Assembly: GCF_000526395.1 (NCBI RefSeq)
Contig: NZ_JAFZ01000001.1
Coordinates: 186,001-250,000 of the forward strand
Direction: 5' to 3'
Origin: Aminobacterium mobile DSM 12262
Lineage (GTDB): Bacteria; Synergistota; Synergistia; Synergistales; Aminobacteriaceae
DNA length: 64,000 nucleotides
Shown: piece by piece, positions 58,865 to 64,000 of the stretch
Layout: each line of letters starts with the position of its first letter
How positions within the stretch are numbered: the stretch's first letter is position 1
Made by a program: the position numbers and the translations under genes
The notes under the pieces: model-generated
The model's database searches: none
The model's input: the letters and a program-made list of their open reading frames with translations, nothing else
Told to the model about the DNA's origin: nothing

Positions 58865-59033
58865 AGCATTGTTCACCTCTTCATATTTTCGCTAGCTGCG
58901 ATGGCTAGTATAACGTGAAAGGAAATTTGATGCATCAGTTTTTCTTCTAACAGATAAGAATGGTATGATATTAAAACAAAGATCTAAAGGGGGCTGCTTT
59001 GTCCTGTTCTTCTGGCGCTTTTGCAATGATTTC

Positions 59034-61721
59034 ATGTTTATAAAAATAGTGCAAAAATGGCCAAGACACTGTGAAAGATGCTTTCTTATAGTGTCATTGT
59101 TTTTGTTGTTCCTTTTCCCCTTGCCCATCTATGGAAAAACTTCAATCTCTCATGTTCCAACGCTACTCGTTTTGCATTCTTATCATGAAGGCTATCCTTG
59201 GTCTGATGGTTTAACCGATGGAATTATGAAAACTTTTTCTCAATGGAATAGTACAACAAGAATTTTTGTAGAATATCTTGATGCAAAGCGCTCCGTTCCG
59301 GGCAAATATATAGCACACTTTGAAAATACTCTTCGGCTTAAGTATCAGAATATTCCTCTCGATGCCATCTTATGCTGTGATGATGAAGCTTTTTCTTTCC
59401 TCGCTCACTCTGGCAAAAGACTTTTCGGGGAAATACCTTTTATTTTCTGTGGGGTGAATAGCCGTAATTTTTCTCCCGATGAAATAGGGGCAAACACGAC
59501 TGGAATTATAGAGCGAGTTGACATAGAAGGAACGCTGCGTTTGGCTTTAAGATTCTATCCTTATACGAGACACATTGCTGTTATTAGCGACTTGTCTCCC
59601 ACTGCTATGAGTATTATCTCTCTTTTTCGTCAGAGTATAATTCCCTTCTCAGTTGAACTAGAAGAAATTGATCTTTTAGGGTTTTCGCACAAGGAATTAG
59701 AGAAAGCCCTAAAATCTCTTCCATCTCAGACCATCGTTCTTCTGTTGCAATTTTCCAGCAATGGAGAGGAAGAATATATGTCTCCTGCAGAGGTTATATC
59801 CTTTATTCAGCAAGCTACCGACGCTCCTATATTTAGCTTTTGGGATATTATGATAGAGGCAGGTGCCTTGGCTGGCAGTGTCTTACAGGCTAAAGAGCAT
59901 GGCCGTGAAGCAGCTACTTTGGCTATACAAGCACTGGAAGGCACGCCTCCTTCTGATATCCCGATTCGTGAGGACTCTCCAATTTTTATGGTTAACTACC
60001 CTTCGCTGGAGTCGCGTTCCCTTTCTTTACGAGATGTTCCATACCTCGCTGTTTTTGTGAACGAACCTCAAAGTTTTTTATACAAGTATCGCAGAGTTAT
60101 TGCTATAAGTGCAGCCATTACGACAATCCTTTTTATCCTCGCCCTCGCCCTTTTTTGGAATGATAGGCAGCTTAAAATAGAAATGGAGGCTCTTCGTTCT
60201 GAAACGGAACTTCTTGAGAAGCTTTTTGAAAACGCTCCTCATGGCACAATCCTTACAGATTGTAAAGGAAGGATTGTGAGGGCTAACAGGGTTTTTCTCA
60301 GAATGTTTGGATATAAACTAAAGGAAGTTTTAGGGCAAGATGCCGATCTTTTGCTTACCGATAGTCCTGATCTTTTAAAAAATGCCAGGGAGCTTTCAGA
60401 AGTAACAGTCAGAGGTGGCGTTATAAGTGAAAAAGAGACGTATAGAGTGAGAAAAAATGGGGTTCCTCTGCCAGTTCTTATTTCTACATACCCTTTGGTA
60501 GTAGATGGACTCTATCGAGGGTGTTACGGCATCTATTCAGATAATACCGCATCAAAAAAAAGAGAAGAAGCCGTTCGAGAACACTTACGAATGAAGGAAA
60601 TAGTGGCATCTACATCAGCTCATCTTGTGAGTGAAGATCCTTTTGAGCAAACGGTTCTTGCCGTTCTTCATGAAGTTTGGCAGATTACAAAAACTCGCTA
60701 TATGGCGTTTTTTTTCTTCGATACATCTGTTTTTGACAGAGGAATAGCCTATGTGCGGCATAGGGATGCAAAAGAGGGGGGTGGAGAATCTTTTCCATTG
60801 ACTTTCGATGAAGTAGAGCCTTTAAAACGAGTCCTTTCGTCTCAGACCATGCTTTGTTTTGGTGAAGAGTATCCATTTTATTGGTCTTCTTTTGACAAAA
60901 ATAGAATTTTTAAACCCTATCCTAAGGAATCGGTGTATATGCTCCCCATTCTTTGTGAAGATGAAGTTGCAGGATGTTTGACGTGTGCATCCTGTTGGGA
61001 GGGAGAGGCAAAAAATTCTGTAAAAAACCTTCTTGAAATCGTCGCTTTATTGCTTGGAGCTGCTTTATCGCGTAGGAAGACAAATCAATTATTTCGCGAT
61101 AATATTTTATTGTTAGAAAAGACATTTCAGGAAACTTTTCATCTAATGGGACGATTACTGGAAATTAAAGATCCTTACACCGTAGGACATCAACAGAATG
61201 TAGCTATTTTAGCTCGGTTTATAGGGAGAGCCCTGCATTTATCTTCTTTCCAAGTTGACACTATTTATTATGCGGCTCTTGTGCACGATATAGGAAAAAT
61301 CCCCATACCATCATCTATTCTCAGTAAACCCGGTAGCCTCAATGCGGCTGAATTTGCCATTATAAAAGAACATGCTCACTATGGAGCCGATATTCTTTCT
61401 TCTATTTGTTTTCCATGGCCGATTGCCGATATTGTGCGACAACATCATGAGCGTTTTGATGGATCAGGGTATCCTTGTGGATTAAAAGGGGATGAAATAC
61501 GCCTTGAAGCCAGAATTATTTCAGTGGCGGATGTAGTGGAAGCAATGTCTTCTTTCCGTCCATACCGCCCCGCGTTGGGGGTAGATGCAGCTTTGCGAGA
61601 GATTCAAGAGCACCGTGGAGATTGGTTCGATCCTCAGGTTGTAGATACATGCATAGATGTTTTTGCGCGACATGGAAATACTATATGGGACAACGTATTA
61701 CGTTCTTCTATTCATGTATAA
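59034..61721 (+). CDS. Periplasmic-sensor / PAS / GAF / HD-GYP protein (putative cyclic-di-GMP phosphodiesterase)
   Basis: About 895 residues from the ATG at 59034, which puts a signal/anchor helix (CFLIVSLFLLFLFPLPIYG) close to the N-terminus; a longer start at 58965 coincides with an extended -10 (TGGTATGAT, 58961-58969) and neither has a clear ribosome site. An ABC-type periplasmic binding domain (about 35-335: LLVLHSYHEGYPWSDGL) is followed by one membrane helix (about 355-377), PAS (to about 515), GAF, and a C-terminal HD-GYP domain with HDIGKIPIP and HHERFDGSGYP. Would tie an external ligand to cyclic-di-GMP breakdown. Confidence 0.9.
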   Translation: MFIKIVQKWPRHCERCFLIVSLFLLFLFPLPIYGKTSISHVPTLLVLHSYHEGYPWSDGLTDGIMKTFSQWNSTTRIFVEYLDAKRSVPGKYIAHFENTLRLKYQNIPLDAILCCDDEAFSFLAHSGKRLFGEIPFIFCGVNSRNFSPDEIGANTTGIIERVDIEGTLRLALRFYPYTRHIAVISDLSPTAMSIISLFRQSIIPFSVELEEIDLLGFSHKELEKALKSLPSQTIVLLLQFSSNGEEEYMSPAEVISFIQQATDAPIFSFWDIMIEAGALAGSVLQAKEHGREAATLAIQALEGTPPSDIPIREDSPIFMVNYPSLESRSLSLRDVPYLAVFVNEPQSFLYKYRRVIAISAAITTILFILALALFWNDRQLKIEMEALRSETELLEKLFENAPHGTILTDCKGRIVRANRVFLRMFGYKLKEVLGQDADLLLTDSPDLLKNARELSEVTVRGGVISEKETYRVRKNGVPLPVLISTYPLVVDGLYRGCYGIYSDNTASKKREEAVREHLRMKEIVASTSAHLVSEDPFEQTVLAVLHEVWQITKTRYMAFFFFDTSVFDRGIAYVRHRDAKEGGGESFPLTFDEVEPLKRVLSSQTMLCFGEEYPFYWSSFDKNRIFKPYPKESVYMLPILCEDEVAGCLTCASCWEGEAKNSVKNLLEIVALLLGAALSRRKTNQLFRDNILLLEKTFQETFHLMGRLLEIKDPYTVGHQQNVAILARFIGRALHLSSFQVDTIYYAALVHDIGKIPIPSSILSKPGSLNAAEFAIIKEHAHYGADILSSICFPWPIADIVRQHHERFDGSGYPCGLKGDEIRLEARIISVADVVEAMSSFRPYRPALGVDAALREIQEHRGDWFDPQVVDTCIDVFARHGNTIWDNVLRSSIHV

Positions 61722-61775
61722 TGTGGTTCGACGAAAAGAAGGCGCACGTTCACTTGTCTGAAGGGGGGTACTTGC

Positions 61776-62870
61776 GTGTTTTTCCAAGTGTTGGCTATTA
61801 ATCCTGGTTCTACAAGCACAAAGATTGCTTGGTTTCACGACGATGAGGAACAGTGGAGGGAAACCGTTCATCATGACCTCGAAATACTGGCCAAGTACGA
61901 CCATATCGTCGATCAATTTGAATTTCGCTTGGCAACGATTCAAGAAGCGGCAACAGCTCATGGCGCATTTTTCCATTCTCTTAGTGCAGTAGTGGGTCGA
62001 GGAGGTCTTGTAGACCCCATCCCTGGAGGAACATATACTATGAGTGACGCTTTGTTAAGTAGACTTAAGCTGGGAAAGCCTTGGGAACATGCTTCAAACC
62101 TTGGTGGAATTCTTGCAGATGCTATAGCAAATCCTCTTCATATCCCCGCCTTTATTGTGGACCCTGTAGCTGTAGATGAAATGGATGAAGTAGCGAGGAT
62201 TACAGGTCTTCCTGAATTGCCTAAAATATCTTTAGCTCATGCTTTAAACGTGAAAGCTACTGTGCGATTAGCTGCGCGAGATCTTGGTAAGCCTTGGGAT
62301 AAGGTGAACTTTGTAGTGGCTCATATCGGTGGCGGCTCTACTGTTTGTGCCCATTGCCAAGGGCGTATGATAGATCTTAACAGCGGTAACGATTTTGGCC
62401 CATTTTCTCCAGAGCGAGCAGGGGGATTGCCTGCAGTAGATCTTGTACGCCTTTGTTTTAGTGGCCAGTATAGCCTTAAAGACATGCTCCGTAAGCTCGT
62501 AGGAAAAGGTGGTCTTATGGCCTATCTAGGGACGAGTGACATGAGGGAAGTAAAGAAAAGAATAGGGTCGGGAGATGCCAAGGCGAAGCTGGCTTATGAA
62601 GCGATGGCCTATCAATTTGCAAAAGAAATTGCTGCTCAGGCTACAGTTATGGCCGGTAAAGTAGACGCTATACTGATTACAGGAGGAGTTGCTTACGATA
62701 GTGATTTTGTTGCTTTGATACAGAACCGTGTTCAATGGATAGCACCAGTTTTAGTCTATCCTGGCGAAGACGAGATGAAAGCTTTGGCCGATGGAGCCCT
62801 TCGGGTTCTTAGGGGAGAAGAAAAAGCTAAAATATACGAACAAAGTCTTGTGGGAGGGAAAATAGAATGA
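61776..62870 (+). CDS. buk: Butyrate kinase (acyl kinase)
   Basis: 364 residues, GTG start after GAAGGGGGGTACTTGC. ASKHA-fold: phosphate-1 motif NPGSTSTKIA, AHIGGGSTV, the FGPFSPERAGGLP loop, and ILITGGVAYDSD. Makes ATP from butyryl- (or other branched/short acyl-) phosphate. Overlaps ptb by four bases. In an amino-acid fermenter isobutyryl- or isovaleryl-phosphate are likely substrates too. Confidence 0.95.
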   Translation: MFFQVLAINPGSTSTKIAWFHDDEEQWRETVHHDLEILAKYDHIVDQFEFRLATIQEAATAHGAFFHSLSAVVGRGGLVDPIPGGTYTMSDALLSRLKLGKPWEHASNLGGILADAIANPLHIPAFIVDPVAVDEMDEVARITGLPELPKISLAHALNVKATVRLAARDLGKPWDKVNFVVAHIGGGSTVCAHCQGRMIDLNSGNDFGPFSPERAGGLPAVDLVRLCFSGQYSLKDMLRKLVGKGGLMAYLGTSDMREVKKRIGSGDAKAKLAYEAMAYQFAKEIAAQATVMAGKVDAILITGGVAYDSDFVALIQNRVQWIAPVLVYPGEDEMKALADGALRVLRGEEKAKIYEQSLVGGKIE

Positions 62871-63775
62871 TGCACAACCTCGATTTTCTGATCGATATGT
62901 GTAAAAAGGGGCGACGTATGAACCTTGCCGTAGCCTGCCCCTACGGCGACGATGTTCTTGGGGCAGTATGTGAAGCCCACAAGTTAGGATTGATTAATGG
63001 ACTCCTTATCGGTAACCCTAAAAACATTCGTGCTAAAGCAGAAGAACATGGTTTCGATCTTGCGGGACTTTCTCTTATCGAAGAGAAAGATGATTATTCC
63101 GCAACGGAAAAAGCTGTCCAGATGGTTTCATCAGGAGATGCGGACCTTTTGATGAAGGGGCTCATAAAAACTGCGACGTTGCTTCATGCTGTTTTGAACA
63201 AGGAGTGGGGGCTTCGAACTGGATCTCTTCTTTCCCACCTTTTCCTTTTTGAGATACCTCTTCTCCAGAAAAGAGTCATTGGTATCTCTGATGGGGGTAT
63301 GAATATGTACCCAGATTTGAATGCTAAAGTTGCTATCGTAGAAAATGCGGTAAAGTGTTACCATAAAATTGGTGTTAGTAATCCCCTCATTGCAGCTCTA
63401 GGCGCTGTAGAGGTGGTTAATCCTGATATGCCTGCCACTCTCCATGCTGCGGCTCTTACCCAAATGAACCGCCGAGGTCAGATTACTGGATGTACTCTCG
63501 ATGGGCCTTTTGCTCTTGATAATGCTGTAAGTATAGAGGCAGCGCAGATTAAAGGTATTGATTCGCCTGTAGCAGGACATGCTGACATGCTTTTAGTCCC
63601 TTCCATAGAGGCGGGTAACATGATAGGTAAAGTACTGTTGTATATGACTGGGGGGCGGGGGGCGGGTGTTATCCTTGGAGCTAAAAAACCAATAGTGCTC
63701 ACTAGTCGTTTCGATTCTATGGAAACAAAATTGCTTTCTATAGCCCTTGGAGCTGTGGTAGCGAGTAAAGATTAG
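62867..63775 (+). CDS. ptb: Phosphate butyryl(acyl)transferase
   Basis: 302 residues. PTA/PTB fold with VACPYGDDVLGAVCEAHKLGL, LMKGLIKTATLLHAVLN, ISDGGMNMYPDL and the C-terminal GHADMLLVPSIEAGNMIGKVL. Converts acyl-CoA plus phosphate to acyl-phosphate for the upstream kinase. ATGA-coupled to buk. Confidence 0.95.
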   Translation: MMHNLDFLIDMCKKGRRMNLAVACPYGDDVLGAVCEAHKLGLINGLLIGNPKNIRAKAEEHGFDLAGLSLIEEKDDYSATEKAVQMVSSGDADLLMKGLIKTATLLHAVLNKEWGLRTGSLLSHLFLFEIPLLQKRVIGISDGGMNMYPDLNAKVAIVENAVKCYHKIGVSNPLIAALGAVEVVNPDMPATLHAAALTQMNRRGQITGCTLDGPFALDNAVSIEAAQIKGIDSPVAGHADMLLVPSIEAGNMIGKVLLYMTGGRGAGVILGAKKPIVLTSRFDSMETKLLSIALGAVVASKD

Positions 63776-63824
63776 TTTTTTATTTTAAATTCTATCAATT
63801 CTATCAAGGAGGTCTTTAATTCTC

Positions 63825-64000
63825 ATGGAACAGATTCGCTCTCTGACTCAACTACTTGAGTATGCAAAGAAAATTGGTTCGGAAAAAGGGCCCAAAAAGC
63901 TTTCTGTTGCAATGGCGGAAGACGCAGGTCTTCTCTCTGCCATTGAAGAGGCCAGAATTGCTGGTTTTGCTGAAGCCATATTGGTTGGACACAAGGAAAA
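63825..64000 (+). CDS. Second phosphate acyltransferase (Ptb-like), N-terminal part
   Basis: First 58 codons before the right edge, after AAGGAGGTCTTTAATTCTC. MEQIRSLTQLLEYAKK, then KLSVAMAEDAGLLSAIEEAR and GFAEAILVGHKE, matches the start of phosphate butyryltransferase and parallels the preceding ptb (LAVACPYGDDVLGAVCEAHK, LINGLLIGNPK). A tandem paralogue 49 bases downstream suggests different acyl-CoA specificities. Incomplete, so length and active site cannot be judged. Confidence 0.85.
   Translation, partial: MEQIRSLTQLLEYAKKIGSEKGPKKLSVAMAEDAGLLSAIEEARIAGFAEAILVGHKE

Noticed and set aside
58965-59033. Longer N-terminus for the HD-GYP protein
   Set aside because: The ATG lies inside an extended -10 promoter and would put 23 extra residues before the signal segment; not excluded.
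1-64000. CRISPR arrays, insertion sequences, tRNA or rRNA genes
   Set aside because: Looked for spaced repeats, transposase-like proteins with terminal repeats and tRNA T-loop patterns; none seen by eye. tRNAscan and Infernal would be decisive.

Overview
The window looks like chromosome of an anaerobic, diderm, amino-acid-fermenting bacterium, most likely a member of the Synergistota of the Aminobacterium/Aminomonas type. This is inferred from gene content and not from any marker search. The signs are a histidine-to-glutamate (hut) operon, branched-chain amino-acid ABC uptake, a tungsten-type aldehyde:ferredoxin oxidoreductase, phosphotransbutyrylase plus butyrate kinase, an amino-acid chemoreceptor, and a TamB/AsmA protein together with an outer-membrane barrel protein, which imply an outer membrane. 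I see no rRNA, tRNA, CRISPR array, prophage or insertion sequence.

Layout. 1-2.8 kb: minus-strand catabolic cluster (GntR regulator, IlvD/Edd dehydratase, start of a TctC solute-binding protein). 3.0-7.4 kb: livK-F-G-M-H cassette, minus strand. 7.6-12.6 kb: iclR-ftcD-hutI-hutU operon, minus strand. A divergent ferredoxin-tailed aldo/keto reductase shares an intergenic region carrying two IclR-type palindromes. 14-16.9 kb: an SDR lacking the catalytic Tyr/Lys and a secreted S9 peptidase. 17-24 kb: signalling genes, namely a GAF protein interrupted by one in-frame stop, a CitB-like regulator with Glu at the phosphorylation position, and two chemoreceptors. 24-26.9 kb: AOR under an RpiR-type regulator. 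27.1-29.8 kb: NarL-type two-component pair.

29.8-35.6 kb holds the most unusual locus: a possibly structured leader, a Cys-rich secreted subunit, an intercistronic terminator, a second subunit, a two-Ig-domain PapD-like periplasmic protein, a 949-residue outer-membrane barrel protein with N- and C-terminal Ig-like domains, a third subunit with a lipobox, and a small charged protein. It reads as a divergent chaperone-usher-like surface-assembly system. It is followed by znuACB zinc uptake and an MprF-like protein.

40.8-45.3 kb: M20 amidohydrolase, DUF5058 protein and a frameshifted membrane protein, with a PucR regulator upstream. 45.4-49.1 kb: TamB-like protein. 49.19-49.35 kb: an AT-rich stretch plus a cluster of DnaA boxes, my candidate for oriC, close to rsmG-parA-parB, atpZ, a perfect parS site, a HIT protein and a YigZ protein. 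A second, near-perfect parS lies inside the photolyase gene. bioY is preceded by a textbook BirA operator over its promoter. 57-64 kb: EamA transporter, class IV aminotransferase, a periplasmic-sensor/PAS/GAF/HD-GYP protein, and buk-ptb followed by the start of a second phosphate acyltransferase.

Together, the liv cassette, peptidase and M20 enzyme could supply amino acids; the hut enzymes, AOR and Ptb-Buk would convert them to glutamate, reduced ferredoxin chemistry and acyl-phosphate-derived ATP; and the chemoreceptors and regulators would tune foraging.
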